Positions 26,374 to 35,238 of a DNA stretch of 64,000 nt are shown here, piece after piece. The first letter of the stretch is position 1, and each line of letters starts with the position of its first letter. A program made the translations under genes and the position numbers. The stretch comes from Amulumruptor sp947039275. Its GTDB lineage: Bacteria > Bacteroidota > Bacteroidia > Bacteroidales > Muribaculaceae. The notes beneath the pieces are model-generated. The model made no database searches. It was not told the DNA's origin and saw only the letters and a list, made by a program, of their open reading frames with translations. The DNA lies in assembly GCA_947039275.1 (NCBI GenBank), contig CAMQYL010000010.1:19451-83450 (forward strand). Reading direction: 5' to 3'.

Positions 26374-26456
26374 GTAGGGACATGCCGTGGCATGTCCGCC
26401 AATCAGGCGTATTTGCGGGTGCTGCTGAAAGCGGACATGCCATGGCATGTCCCTAC
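26374..26456. repeat. REP-like palindrome pair B
   Basis: An 83-bp inverted repeat: a GACATGCCGTGGCATGTC-type palindrome and a GACATGCCATGGCATGTC palindrome in opposite orientation, capped by GTAGG/CCTAC. It lies downstream of the DUF4919 gene. Confidence 0.9.
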
Positions 26457-26646
26457 GAGATTTATACGGTGTGTTGCATAGCAAGTTGAGACAATCCCAT
26501 CTCGTCAGCTCTACGCGGCAAAAGATTGACAAGTAATAAATGCATCCCAACATGTAATGGGGGGATAAGAAAGGCTTAATCGGCTGAAAATGCGAAGCTT
26601 TAAGCATTTTTCACCCATAATAAGGAAATTTTTCGCTAATAAAGTG

Positions 26647-26677
26647 TTGTTATTGCAAAAACAAAGAAGTAACTTTG
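26647..26677 (+). promoter_or_regulatory. Promoter of pckA
   Basis: TTG (26647-26649), a 20-bp spacer and TAACTTTG (26670-26677). Predicted start near 26684, leaving a leader of about 145 nt. Confidence 0.65.
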
Positions 26678-26729
26678 CATCAGTGATAAAAGATATATGC
26701 GTGGCGACGCATATGACGCGACACTGATG
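26678..26729 (+). promoter_or_regulatory. Nested hairpin at the 5' end of the pckA leader
   Basis: CATCAGTG (26678-26685) pairs with CACTGATG (26722-26729); inside it ATATGCGT (26695-26702) pairs with ACGCATAT (26707-26714) around a GGCG loop. It begins right after the -7 box, as in the ppdK leader. Confidence 0.55.
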
Positions 26730-26827
26730 TTCCCCTGTTTGCCGTCAGCTTATGGCGGTAATCCTACCCAGAAGCAAGTACAATTATCTTTCGTAAATAA
26801 CTACTTTAAAAGTGTTTTCCAACAATC

Positions 26828-28426
26828 ATGAGTAACATCGATTTGACTCAGTATGGTATCACCGGCGCAAAGGTGGTACACAATCCCAGCTGGGATCAGC
26901 TTTTCATTGACGAGACCAATCCCTCTCTGACAGGCTACGAAAAGGGCCAGAACACAGAGCTCGGTGCGGTTAACGTGATGACCGGTATCTACACTGGCCG
27001 TTCACCCAAGGACAAGTTCTTTGTGATGGATGATACATCCAAGGATACCATCTGGTGGACCAGCGATGAATACAAGAACGACAACAAGCCTATCACTCCC
27101 AAAACTTGGGATGCTCTCAAGGCTATCGCTGACAAGGAGCTTTCTGACAAGACTCTCTACGTGGTTGACGCATTCTGCGGCACCAACGCTGACACACGTC
27201 TTGCTGTCCGCTTCATCATGGAAGTAGCATGGCAGGCTCACTTCGTGACCAACATGTTCATCCGTCCTACTGAAGACGAACTCAAGAACTTCAAGCCCGA
27301 CTTCGTAGTGCTCAACGCTTCTAAGGCTAAGGTTGAGAACTGGAAGGAACTCGGCATCAACTCTGAGACATGCGTGGCATTCAACCTCACAGAGCGCATG
27401 CAGCTTATCATCAACACATGGTATGGCGGCGAGATGAAGAAGGGTATGTTCTCTATCATGAACTACTACCTTCCCCTCAAGGGCATGGCTTCTATGCACT
27501 GCTCTGCCAACACCGACAAGAACGGCGAAAACACAGCCATCTTCTTCGGTCTCTCTGGCACAGGTAAGACCACCCTTTCTACCGATCCCAAGCGTCTGCT
27601 TATCGGTGACGACGAACACGGCTGGGACAACAACGGCGTGTTTAACTTCGAGGGTGGCTGCTACGCAAAGGTTATCAACCTTGACAAGGAAAGCGAGCCC
27701 GATATCTACAACGCCATCACACGTGACGCCCTCCTTGAGAACGTTACTGTTGACAAGGACGGCAAGATCGACTTCACCGACAAGTCAGTTACAGAGAACA
27801 CTCGTGTAAGCTATCCTATCGACCACATCAAGAACATCGTTAAGCCCAGCCGCGGTCCTGCCGCCAAGAACGTCATCTTCCTGTCGGCTGACGCATTCGG
27901 TGTGCTTCCTCCCGTATCAATCCTGACACCCGAGCAGACCAAGTACTACTTCCTGAGCGGATTCACCAGCAAGCTCGCCGGTACAGAGCGCGGTATCACT
28001 GAGCCTACTCCCACATTCTCTGCTTGCTTCGGTGCTGCGTTCCTTTCGCTCCACCCCACTAAGTATGCTGAGGAGCTTGTCAAGAAGATGAACGAGAGCG
28101 GTGCCAAGGCTTACCTCGTCAACACCGGCTGGAACGGTTCAGGCAAGCGTATCTCTATCAAGGATACACGTGGTATCATCGACGCTATCCTTGACGGCGC
28201 TATCCTCAAGGCTCCCACCAAGCAGATACCTATCTTCGACTTCACAGTGCCTACCGAACTCCCCGGCGTAGATCCCAAGATTCTCGATCCCCGCGACACA
28301 TACGCTGACGTTCAGGAGTGGAACACCAAGGCAGAGAAGCTCGCTGACATGTTCATCAACAACTTCAAGAAGTTTGAGAACAACGAAGCCGGCAAGGCTC
28401 TCGTAGCTGCTGGTCCCCAGCTCTGA
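26828..28426 (+). CDS. pckA: Phosphoenolpyruvate carboxykinase (ATP)
   Basis: A 532-residue cytosolic enzyme that interconverts oxaloacetate + ATP and PEP + CO2 + ADP. In gut Bacteroidales it often runs in the carboxylating direction on the route to succinate. Key parts: substrate-binding N-terminal region (TGIYTGRSPKDKFFVMDD), Walker A loop GLSGTGKTTLS with Lys247, the metal-binding LIGDDEHGWD, and the adenine-binding FTSKLAGTERG. The family length is about 540, so it is complete. It has a strong promoter, a structured leader and a strong intrinsic terminator at 28486-28528, so it is a single-gene unit. Codon choice looks strongly biased (frequent CTC, AAG, TAC), as in highly expressed genes. 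Confidence 0.97.
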   Translation: MSNIDLTQYGITGAKVVHNPSWDQLFIDETNPSLTGYEKGQNTELGAVNVMTGIYTGRSPKDKFFVMDDTSKDTIWWTSDEYKNDNKPITPKTWDALKAIADKELSDKTLYVVDAFCGTNADTRLAVRFIMEVAWQAHFVTNMFIRPTEDELKNFKPDFVVLNASKAKVENWKELGINSETCVAFNLTERMQLIINTWYGGEMKKGMFSIMNYYLPLKGMASMHCSANTDKNGENTAIFFGLSGTGKTTLSTDPKRLLIGDDEHGWDNNGVFNFEGGCYAKVINLDKESEPDIYNAITRDALLENVTVDKDGKIDFTDKSVTENTRVSYPIDHIKNIVKPSRGPAAKNVIFLSADAFGVLPPVSILTPEQTKYYFLSGFTSKLAGTERGITEPTPTFSACFGAAFLSLHPTKYAEELVKKMNESGAKAYLVNTGWNGSGKRISIKDTRGIIDAILDGAILKAPTKQIPIFDFTVPTELPGVDPKILDPRDTYADVQEWNTKAEKLADMFINNFKKFENNEAGKALVAAGPQL

Positions 28427-28485
28427 TAATAATTATGGACAGTGCGGCAAGCATGACCGCCTGAACATAATCCACTGATATCAAT

Positions 28486-28528
28486 AGAGGCGTTGACCCG
28501 TATTTTGCGGGCAATGCCTCTGTTTTTT
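28486..28528 (+). terminator. Intrinsic terminator of pckA
   Basis: AGAGGCgTTGaCCCG (28486-28500) pairs with CGGGCAATGCCTCT (28508-28521), followed by a run of seven T. A strong hairpin plus T-tract. Confidence 0.9.
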
Positions 28529-28562
28529 TGCCGCAGCATTGTTGCAGGGAGATGCCTCAATA

Positions 28563-28917
28563 CTGTTCACTTAAGCATGGTCAGTGAATCCAATATAGAA
28601 GGTACGTCGGAGACGTGCCAGCCGTGCGAAACCCCATGCACGGAGCGTCAGCGAACGTACATGGGGGGGACATGATGCCCATGTAAATCAACCTCGGAGA
28701 GGTTGTGGCACGCATGATTATGTATGTAAGTCATTGATTTAAAGTGGGAAATGAGAATGGCGGTGCAGGGACGTGGGTATGCCACAACCTCTCCGAGGTT
28801 GATCATAATCGCATATCATCTGACCCCATGTACGTTCGCTGACGCTCCGTGCATGGGGTTTCGCACGACTGATACGTCTCCGACGTATCTATCCGCATCA
28901 GAGCCTTAAGTGAACAG
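28563..28917. repeat. Composite nested inverted-repeat element (MITE/BIME-like)
   Basis: Four nested pairs of arms. Outer CTGTTCACTTAAG (28563-28575) with 28905-28917; a TACGTC-GGA-GACGT type palindrome pair (28601-28619 with 28871-28890); a perfect 43-bp pair (28624-28666 with 28824-28866); and a perfect 24-bp pair (28687-28710 with 28780-28803). The last two share one axis. Several arms are themselves palindromes with a CTC-NCC-GAG core. No ORF. It behaves like a non-autonomous mobile repeat. Confidence 0.85.
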
Positions 28918-28920
28918 CAT

Positions 28921-28946
28921 TGGGACATGCCATGGCATGTCCCTAC
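28921..28946. repeat. Half REP-like unit C
   Basis: A single GGGACATGCC-ATGGCATGTCCC palindrome ending in CCTAC, placed directly beside the composite repeat. The opposite half is missing. Confidence 0.85.
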
Positions 28947-29063
28947 AGGTTGAGGCATTTCCAGTTCTGCAACTCCCTCCCTACATTTGTATTTGTCAAT
29001 GCTTAAAATCTGATCAGTTGAAAAAGATGTAGGTATTATGTATCTAATAATAGATAAAATAAG

Positions 29064-29071
29064 TATCTTTG
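29064..29071 (+). promoter_or_regulatory. -7 box of the alpha-amylase gene
   Basis: TATCTTTG, 112 bp before the start codon. No clear -33 element. Confidence 0.45.
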
Positions 29072-29182
29072 TGGAAACTAAATTGTAGGAGACTGCGATT
29101 GGTTTTACAGCCATGAATTTCACATATCCGAGTTCTTAACAACATCATATCTTAATTTTATTTTATCACATCTTTTTGCACC

Positions 29183-32100
29183 ATGAAATTTTTTAAGCAA
29201 TCATTGCTCGTCCTTGCAGCAATGCTGATGGCTTGCTTCAGTGCTGAAGCTAAGCCGGGTTGGCCCGCCAACTATCAGGGTGTCATGCTCCAGGGTTTCT
29301 ATTGGGATTCCTTCAAAGACACCAATTGGGCTAACCTCGAGTCACAGGCTGACGAACTCAGCCAGTATTTCACCCTAATATGGGTCCCTAACAGCGGAAA
29401 GGCTGCCTCTAATCCAGGCATGGGATATGACCCGGTGTACTGGTTTACTAACCACAACTCGTCATTTGGCACAGAGGCTCAGCTTCGCAGCATGATCAAG
29501 ACCTTTAAAGAAAAAGGCACAGGCATCATAGAGGACGTGGTCATAAACCATCGTAGCGGTGCTACCAACTGGACTGACTTCCCCGCTGAAAAGTGGAACG
29601 GTCAGACATGGAAAATAGGTACAGACGGCATCTGTAGCACTGATGAGGTTGCCAATGCTCCCGGTCAGGCAAAACCTACAGGCGCACCCGACACCGGTGA
29701 AGACTTCAATGGCTCGCGTGACCTTGACCACACCAATGCCAATGTGCAGAACAACTGCAAGGCATATTGCAAGTTCCTCCTTGAGGATATGGGTTATGCT
29801 GGTTTCCGCTATGATATGGTGAAAGGCTACGGGGGTCAATATACCAAGATCTACAACGACTATTCTCAGCCCGAATTCAGCGTAGGTGAATACTGGGACG
29901 GCAGTTATGATGCCGTAAAGGGTTGGATCGAAGCTACCGGCAAGACATCGGCAGCATTTGACTTCCCCTGCAAGTACCAGATCAATAAGGCTTTCGCTGA
30001 CAATAATATGGGTGAGCTGGTATGGAAAGCTAACGGCACGACCGATCAGCCGGCAGGCATGATACATTTTGGCTATCCTCAGTATGCCGTGACTTTCGTG
30101 GACAATCACGACACTTACCGTGATGGTAGCAAGTTTGCCAGCGACAAGGTGGTTGCGGCAAATGCCTTCATACTCTTCAGCCCCGGTACACCGTGTATCT
30201 TCCTTCCTCACTGGAAGCAGTATAAAGCTGAGCTCAAGAAACTCATAGCTCTGCGTAATGCTGTTGGCATCCACAACATGTCAAAAGTCAATGTGCTCAA
30301 GTCAGCAAGCAACTGCTACATGGCAGAAATCACAGGTACCAAAGGCAAGGCTGTCGTGAAAATCGGTCCCTCTATGGACTCTCCTTCAGGCTACACTGAC
30401 TCTGACATCAAAGCGGCTGGCGATAACTACTGCGTATGGTCAAAGGTCAATGGCGGCGGTGACGACCCCACTCCCCAGCCTACCGTACCGGATCAGCTCT
30501 ATCTTCTCGGCAACCTTGAGGGCACTGCAGGATGGTCAACCACTCCCGGCGATGGACTCGCGATGACAAAGAACGGCACCACATTTACTGTCAAAGGTGC
30601 CAAGTTTGTGCTTGCAAGTGCCACAGAGACTAAATGTTACTTCAACTTGACCGACTTTGTGGCTCCCACATGGGCAGCTCTTAACATTGATGCCAACCGT
30701 TATGGTGCATCTACTGAAGGCGAAGCGGTGACATTGGGCACCCCTGCCACAATCACCCCGTATCTCAAAGACATAGATGCCGAGGGCTGTCTGTCATGGA
30801 CTATCGCCCCTGGTACATATGACATCACTGCCGATTTTGCCACAATGAAGCTCACTGTGGTCAATTCAGGCGACGAGCCGATTCCTGCAAAGCCTGTGGT
30901 AAGCGCAAATCCCGCTTCTGGCACACGCTTTGAAACTTCTGTCATGGTTTCTCTTAGCGTCAGCCCCGAGGCTACCATCTATTACACTATCGACGGTACT
31001 GTTCCTACAGCGTCTTCTTCCAAGTACACTGCACCTATCGCCCTGTCAGAGACTACGACTATCAAGACTCTCGCTGTTACAGCTGATGGTGTGGAGAGCA
31101 ATGTCCAGGCATTCACCTATACCAAGAAGCAGGGCGGCGATGATCCGACCACGCTTACTATCTACTATGACAACAGTGTGACATCATGGAGCAAAGTCCT
31201 CTGCTACAGTTTTGCAAATGATGCTGCCAATGGTGCCGCATGGCCTGGCTCTGACATGACCAATGTCGAGGGTGACATCTGGAAGACGACAGTACCCGCA
31301 GGTTCATCGGTGGTGTTCAACAATGGCTCAGGCACACAGACTGTCGATGTCGTCGGGGTAGAAAACAACCACGTCTACAAAGGATCCAACGAAGCTGGCA
31401 ATGCCAAAGGCCACAAGAAGTGCACCGATGAAGGCGTATATCAGGGTGGCGATGATCCTACCCCTATTCCTGGCGAATCATGGTATTTCGTAGGTTCAAT
31501 GACTGGCTGGGGACTTGACAAATCACTCAAGTTTACCCAGAACGGCAATGTGTATACCCTCACTCTTCCCAACGGTATCAAAGATCCTGCCGGCACCACT
31601 GCTGACAACAAGGGCTGGAAGATATGGGATGGCTCATGGGACAGCAAGAACTTCGGAGCCGGAGATGAAACCTCAGCTCCCAGCGGTGTGGAAATCGATG
31701 CCTGGTATTGGGGCGGAAACAACTTCACCTATGAAACCGAAGGAGAGACAACCATCGTGTTCACTCTCGTGCCTGGCTCGGATGTGGCTGATTCAGCCAT
31801 ACCGTCTAAAATCAAGGTGATATATAATGGCGGCGATGATCCGCAGCCAGAGGTACCTGCGACATTCGGTGTATTATCCACTCCATGGGGAGGTAATACT
31901 GCAAATGAGATTGTAGTAACAGCTATGACCCGTGCCGAAAATGTGTGGAGCATTGAAAACTACACTGTAGGTGCAGTGCCTGCTGCAGTGGGTGAAGCAC
32001 CCTCGACCGATGGCTATGTGCAGTTTGCAGTCAATACCGAAGCTACTACATGGCCAGACCTCAGTGCCAGTGACCGTTACGGTGCTGCCGTGGAGGGTAC

Positions 32101-32428
32101 AGCTATCACATTCAGCGGACTCTATGCCACTAATGCTGTCAAACGCTTCACCAACGATGCTGCCGATGAAGCGGATATGGCTGGTGCATGCAATGCGTTC
32201 AAGATAGCCCCGGGCACATATGATTTCAAGGTTACATTCAATGCCGACAAGACCATAACCCTTGACAGCAAGATGCATGCTTCAGGCGTGGAAAATGTAG
32301 GTGTTGATGCTGATGATGAAGCAGCTGCTGAATACTTTAATCTCCAGGGTGTGAGGGTTGAAAACCCGTCAAACGGTGTCTATATCCGTCGTGCCAACGG
32401 CAAGGTTTCAAAAGTATTTGTCAAGTGA
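29183..32428 (+). CDS. Secreted multimodular GH13 alpha-amylase
   Basis: A 1081-residue exported glycoside hydrolase that should cut alpha-1,4 bonds in starch. Signal peptide MKFFKQSLLVLAAMLMACFSAEA. GH13 catalytic barrel (about 25-420) with nucleophile Asp211 (GFRYDMVKGY), acid/base Glu236 (SVGEYWDG) and transition-state Asp310 (FVDNHDTY); GIIEDVVINHRS is conserved region I. After it come accessory domains: a SusE/F-like starch-binding module (about 433-560), a chitobiase-C-like domain (about 565-650: YYTIDGTVPTAS), a CBM26-like module (about 657-750: YYDNSVTSWSKV, AAWPGSDM), a second SusE-like module (about 755-880: WYFVGSMTGWG) and another beta-module (about 890-1040). Pro-rich GGDDPTPxP linkers separate them. 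The C-terminus (EYFNLQGVRVENPSNGVYIRR) resembles the sorting-type tail of Bacteroidales secreted proteins. The gene is monocistronic and no susC/D pair is adjacent. Confidence 0.93.
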   Translation: MKFFKQSLLVLAAMLMACFSAEAKPGWPANYQGVMLQGFYWDSFKDTNWANLESQADELSQYFTLIWVPNSGKAASNPGMGYDPVYWFTNHNSSFGTEAQLRSMIKTFKEKGTGIIEDVVINHRSGATNWTDFPAEKWNGQTWKIGTDGICSTDEVANAPGQAKPTGAPDTGEDFNGSRDLDHTNANVQNNCKAYCKFLLEDMGYAGFRYDMVKGYGGQYTKIYNDYSQPEFSVGEYWDGSYDAVKGWIEATGKTSAAFDFPCKYQINKAFADNNMGELVWKANGTTDQPAGMIHFGYPQYAVTFVDNHDTYRDGSKFASDKVVAANAFILFSPGTPCIFLPHWKQYKAELKKLIALRNAVGIHNMSKVNVLKSASNCYMAEITGTKGKAVVKIGPSMDSPSGYTDSDIKAAGDNYCVWSKVNGGGDDPTPQPTVPDQLYLLGNLEGTAGWSTTPGDGLAMTKNGTTFTVKGAKFVLASATETKCYFNLTDFVAPTWAALNIDANRYGASTEGEAVTLGTPATITPYLKDIDAEGCLSWTIAPGTYDITADFATMKLTVVNSGDEPIPAKPVVSANPASGTRFETSVMVSLSVSPEATIYYTIDGTVPTASSSKYTAPIALSETTTIKTLAVTADGVESNVQAFTYTKKQGGDDPTTLTIYYDNSVTSWSKVLCYSFANDAANGAAWPGSDMTNVEGDIWKTTVPAGSSVVFNNGSGTQTVDVVGVENNHVYKGSNEAGNAKGHKKCTDEGVYQGGDDPTPIPGESWYFVGSMTGWGLDKSLKFTQNGNVYTLTLPNGIKDPAGTTADNKGWKIWDGSWDSKNFGAGDETSAPSGVEIDAWYWGGNNFTYETEGETTIVFTLVPGSDVADSAIPSKIKVIYNGGDDPQPEVPATFGVLSTPWGGNTANEIVVTAMTRAENVWSIENYTVGAVPAAVGEAPSTDGYVQFAVNTEATTWPDLSASDRYGAAVEGTAITFSGLYATNAVKRFTNDAADEADMAGACNAFKIAPGTYDFKVTFNADKTITLDSKMHASGVENVGVDADDEAAAEYFNLQGVRVENPSNGVYIRRANGKVSKVFVK

Positions 32429-32454
32429 GAAATTGCTTGATAACACGATAAAAG

Positions 32455-32486
32455 GAAGCGGGACCCTGGTTCGGGTCCCGCTTCTT
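32455..32486. terminator. Bidirectional terminator between the amylase gene and leuB
   Basis: A perfect 12-bp GC-rich stem, GAAGCGGGACCC (32455-32466) with 32473-32484, and a 6-nt loop. It lies between the convergent ends of the amylase gene and leuB. The flanking T and A runs are short. Confidence 0.85.
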
Positions 32487-32525
32487 GATTTATATGTCAG
32501 TCGGTTGCAGATGTCGGCTTGGAGC

Positions 32526-33587
32526 TCAGGCTTTGCGGATGTAGTCCACAATCCATGCGCCTACCTCCTTGGTGCCATATTTGGCTCCGCCTTCCACCTG
32601 GATTTCAGGTGTGCGGACATTGGCATCAAGCGATGCATTGACGGCATCACGGATGAGTTTACCCTCGGCTTTGAGGTCGAAGTATTCAAACAGCATGGCT
32701 ACAGAGAGTATCTGGGCAAGGGGATTGGCTATGTTGAGACCCTTTGCCTGGGGCCATGAACCGTGGATAGGCTCGAATACGGGAGTCTTCTCGCCGGTAG
32801 AAGCCGAGGGAAGCAGACCCATCGAGCCTGAGATTACAGAACCCTCGTCGGTGAGGATGTCACCGAAGGTGTTTTCGGTCACCATCACGTCAAAGAAGCG
32901 TGGCTCCTGGATCATGCGCATGGCAGCATTGTCGACATACATGAAGTCGGTGGTTACATCGGGATACTGCGGAGCCATCTCCTGTCCGATTTTGCGCCAC
33001 AGACGTGATGAAGCGAGCACATTGGCTTTGTCTACGATGGTGAGGTGCTTGTTGCGGCGGCGGGCATATTCAAAACCTACCTTGAGGATGCGCTCGATTT
33101 CGGGGCGTGTATAGGCGTTTGTGTCATAGGCGCGGTCATCGCTCTCGAATTTCTCGCCGAAATACATGCCACCGGTGAGTTCGCGGATGCACACGAAGTC
33201 GGCACCCTCCACCAGTTCGGCTTTCAGGGGCGACTTGTGGATAAGGCACTTGAAAGTTTCCACAGGGCGGATGTTGGCAAACAGACCGAGCTTCTTACGC
33301 ATGGCGAGAAGACCCTGCTCGGGACGTACCTTGGCGTTGGGATTGTTGTCAAACTTCGGGTCGCCTACGGCTGAGAAAAGCACGGCATCAGCCCAAAGAC
33401 AGGTCTGGTATGTTTCTTCGGGGAAGGGATCCCCTCCCTTATCAATGGCATCGGCACCGCAGAGAGCATCTTTATATTCTACCTTGTGGCCGAATTTTTC
33501 GCATACGGCAGTCATTACGTCGACACCCTGCTTCGATATCTCGGGTCCTATGCCGTCACCGGCAAGCACTGCAATTTTGAAGTCCAT
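32526..33587 (-). CDS. leuB: 3-isopropylmalate dehydrogenase
   Basis: A 353-residue NAD-dependent decarboxylating dehydrogenase for the third step of leucine synthesis. The start MDFKIAVLAGDGIGPE (33585-33587) is chosen because IAVLAGDGIGPE is the family N-terminus; an upstream Met adds an unlike tail. Substrate and metal signature NTFGDILTDEGSVISGSMGLLPSAS is present, as are the ERIL and VDKANVLASSRLWR motifs. Promoter-distal gene of the leu operon, separated from cimA by 124 bp that hold a REP-like element. With CimA upstream it probably also oxidises 3-methylmalate to 2-oxobutyrate for isoleucine (inference). Confidence 0.96.
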   Translation of the reverse strand: MDFKIAVLAGDGIGPEISKQGVDVMTAVCEKFGHKVEYKDALCGADAIDKGGDPFPEETYQTCLWADAVLFSAVGDPKFDNNPNAKVRPEQGLLAMRKKLGLFANIRPVETFKCLIHKSPLKAELVEGADFVCIRELTGGMYFGEKFESDDRAYDTNAYTRPEIERILKVGFEYARRRNKHLTIVDKANVLASSRLWRKIGQEMAPQYPDVTTDFMYVDNAAMRMIQEPRFFDVMVTENTFGDILTDEGSVISGSMGLLPSASTGEKTPVFEPIHGSWPQAKGLNIANPLAQILSVAMLFEYFDLKAEGKLIRDAVNASLDANVRTPEIQVEGGAKYGTKEVGAWIVDYIRKA

Positions 33588-33632
33588 TTTAATTTTAATA
33601 TAGAATAGATTAAATGAATGTTTCATTTTCAT

Positions 33633-33707
33633 GTAGGGACGCGGCGTGCCGCGTCATCGTATAAGGCGGTATAATCCGTTTGATGACGCGGCACGCCGCG
33701 TCCCTAC
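33633..33707. repeat. REP-like palindrome pair D, variant arms
   Basis: A 75-bp inverted repeat with GTAGG/CCTAC caps, but the palindromes read GACGCGGC-GT-GCCGCGTC and its mate rather than GACATGCC. It sits inside the leu operon between cimA and leuB. Confidence 0.88.
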
Positions 33708-33711
33708 AGTT

Positions 33712-35238
33712 TTACTGTTCGTAGCTCTCGATGATGTTGAGCATCTTGAGGGTCGCGCTGATGGCGCTTTCGGTTTGGTCGCCGTCAAGTCCGCGGGTCT
33801 TGATGATGCGTCCGTCGTAGTCCCACGTGATGGTGGTATGCACGAGCGCGTCTGACCGTCCGCCCGGGGGGATGTTGACCGTGTAGTTTGTCAGCACCGG
33901 GAATGTTCGTTTGAGTTTGGTGCGGTATATGCTGCGGAGTGCGCGGACGAAGGCATCGTATTGTCCGTCGCCCGAGGCATTGGCTTCATATTCCACGCCG
34001 TCTACGCTCAGCCTCACCATTGCCATCGGTTGCAGACCTTTGCTGGCACTTATGGCATAGTTGACGAGCTGCACTGTGGAGGGGAGGGTGGCATGCTTGA
34101 TGACATCTGCCACAATGAATGGAAGGTCGCTTTGGGTGACTATCTCCTTCTTGTCGCCGAGGGCGATGACGCGGTCTGTAACCGTCTTGACATGCTCCTC
34201 GCTCAGCTCTATGCCGAGAACTTCGAGATTCTTGCGTATGTTGGCTTTGCCCGAAGTCTTGCCGAGCGCATATTCGCGTTCGCGTCCGAAGCGTTCGGGG
34301 AGCAGGTCGTTGTAGTAGAGCTGCTTCTTGTTGTCACCGTCGGAGTGGATGCCGGCACACTGGGTAAACACGCTGTCGCCGATGATGGGCTTGTTGGGTG
34401 GCACCATGATGCCCGAAAACGACTCGACGATGTGGCTGACCTTGTTGATTTTGCTCTCGTCGACCCCTGTGGTCATGTGGAGCTGGTCGTGGATGACGGC
34501 AAGCGCACTTGACAGGGCGGCGTTGCCGGCTCGTTCGCCCAGACCGTTGACAGTAGTGTGCACGCCCTTTGCTCCGCCCTTGATGGCAGCAAACAGATTG
34601 GCTGTGGCGAGGTCGTAGTCATTGTGGGCATGGAAGTCGAAGTGGAGCTTCGGATAGGTCTTGACCATGCGGTGCACATATGACAGGGTATCATAGGGGT
34701 TGAGGATGCCCAGTGTGTCAGGGAGCATGAACCGCTCTATGGGAAGGTCCATAAGCGCATCCACCATGTTGAACACATACTCCGGCGAGTGCTTCATGCC
34801 GTTGCTCCAGTCCTCGAGATAGAGATTGACTTTCAGTCCGGCTTCGCGGGCGCGGAGCACCTCGCTGCGTATGGCTTCGATATGTTCCTGGGGAGTCTGT
34901 TTTAGCTGGTAACGGCAGTGTTTCTCCGAGCCTTTTGAAAGCAGATTGATGACACGTCCGCCCACGGCACGTACCCAGTCGATGGACACACCGCGGTCAA
35001 TGAAACCGAGCACCTCTATGGCATCTATCAGCCCGGCGCGTTCGCTCCATCGACACACATCCTCCACTGACTGACGTTCACCCTCAGAGACGCGCGCAGA
35101 GGCTATCTCGATGCGCGGCACGTGAAGCTCGGTGAGGAGCAGACGTGTGATGGTCAGCTTCTCAGATGGAGTAAACGACACTCCTGAGGTCTGTTCGCCG
35201 TCGCGGAGTGTCGTGTCCATTATCTCAACATGCGCCAT
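33712..35238 (-). CDS. cimA: (R)-citramalate synthase, Leptospira type (LeuA paralogue)
   Basis: A 508-residue DRE-TIM metallolyase. It condenses acetyl-CoA with pyruvate (or 2-oxoisovalerate if it is an IPMS). It resembles, from memory, the Leptospira citramalate synthase much more than the leuA of this operon: EIMDTTLRDGEQTSGVSF, RIEIASARVSEGE, NLYLEDWSNGM, FMLPDTLG, LPERFGREREYALGKTSGKA and NIPPGGRSDALV all have direct counterparts. Residues I recall as forming the pyruvate pocket (Leu, Leu, Tyr and Glu in LGFID, NLLSKGS and YLED) are kept. A C-terminal LeuA-type allosteric domain is present. The start at 35236-35238 (MAHVEIMDT) overlaps the leuD end by 14 bp. Placed between leuD and leuB, it would give a threonine-independent isoleucine route. 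Confidence 0.82.
   Translation of the reverse strand: MAHVEIMDTTLRDGEQTSGVSFTPSEKLTITRLLLTELHVPRIEIASARVSEGERQSVEDVCRWSERAGLIDAIEVLGFIDRGVSIDWVRAVGGRVINLLSKGSEKHCRYQLKQTPQEHIEAIRSEVLRAREAGLKVNLYLEDWSNGMKHSPEYVFNMVDALMDLPIERFMLPDTLGILNPYDTLSYVHRMVKTYPKLHFDFHAHNDYDLATANLFAAIKGGAKGVHTTVNGLGERAGNAALSSALAVIHDQLHMTTGVDESKINKVSHIVESFSGIMVPPNKPIIGDSVFTQCAGIHSDGDNKKQLYYNDLLPERFGREREYALGKTSGKANIRKNLEVLGIELSEEHVKTVTDRVIALGDKKEIVTQSDLPFIVADVIKHATLPSTVQLVNYAISASKGLQPMAMVRLSVDGVEYEANASGDGQYDAFVRALRSIYRTKLKRTFPVLTNYTVNIPPGGRSDALVHTTITWDYDGRIIKTRGLDGDQTESAISATLKMLNIIESYEQ

Larger units (their letters stand above)
26282..26827. other. Intergenic region before PEP carboxykinase
   Basis: 546 bp without a gene. 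It holds a REP-like pair (26374-26456), an AT-rich stretch, the pckA promoter (26647-26677) and a structured leader. Confidence 0.7.
28427..29182. other. Long intergenic region between pckA and the alpha-amylase gene
   Basis: 756 bp with no credible gene. It holds the pckA terminator, a 355-bp composite inverted repeat, a half REP unit, and the amylase promoter. Short ORFs inside the inverted repeat translate palindromes and are not credible genes. Confidence 0.7.

Noticed and set aside
28493..29123. Short ORFs within the composite repeat after pckA
   Set aside because: Their codons translate the palindromic arms, and the same peptide block appears on both strands.
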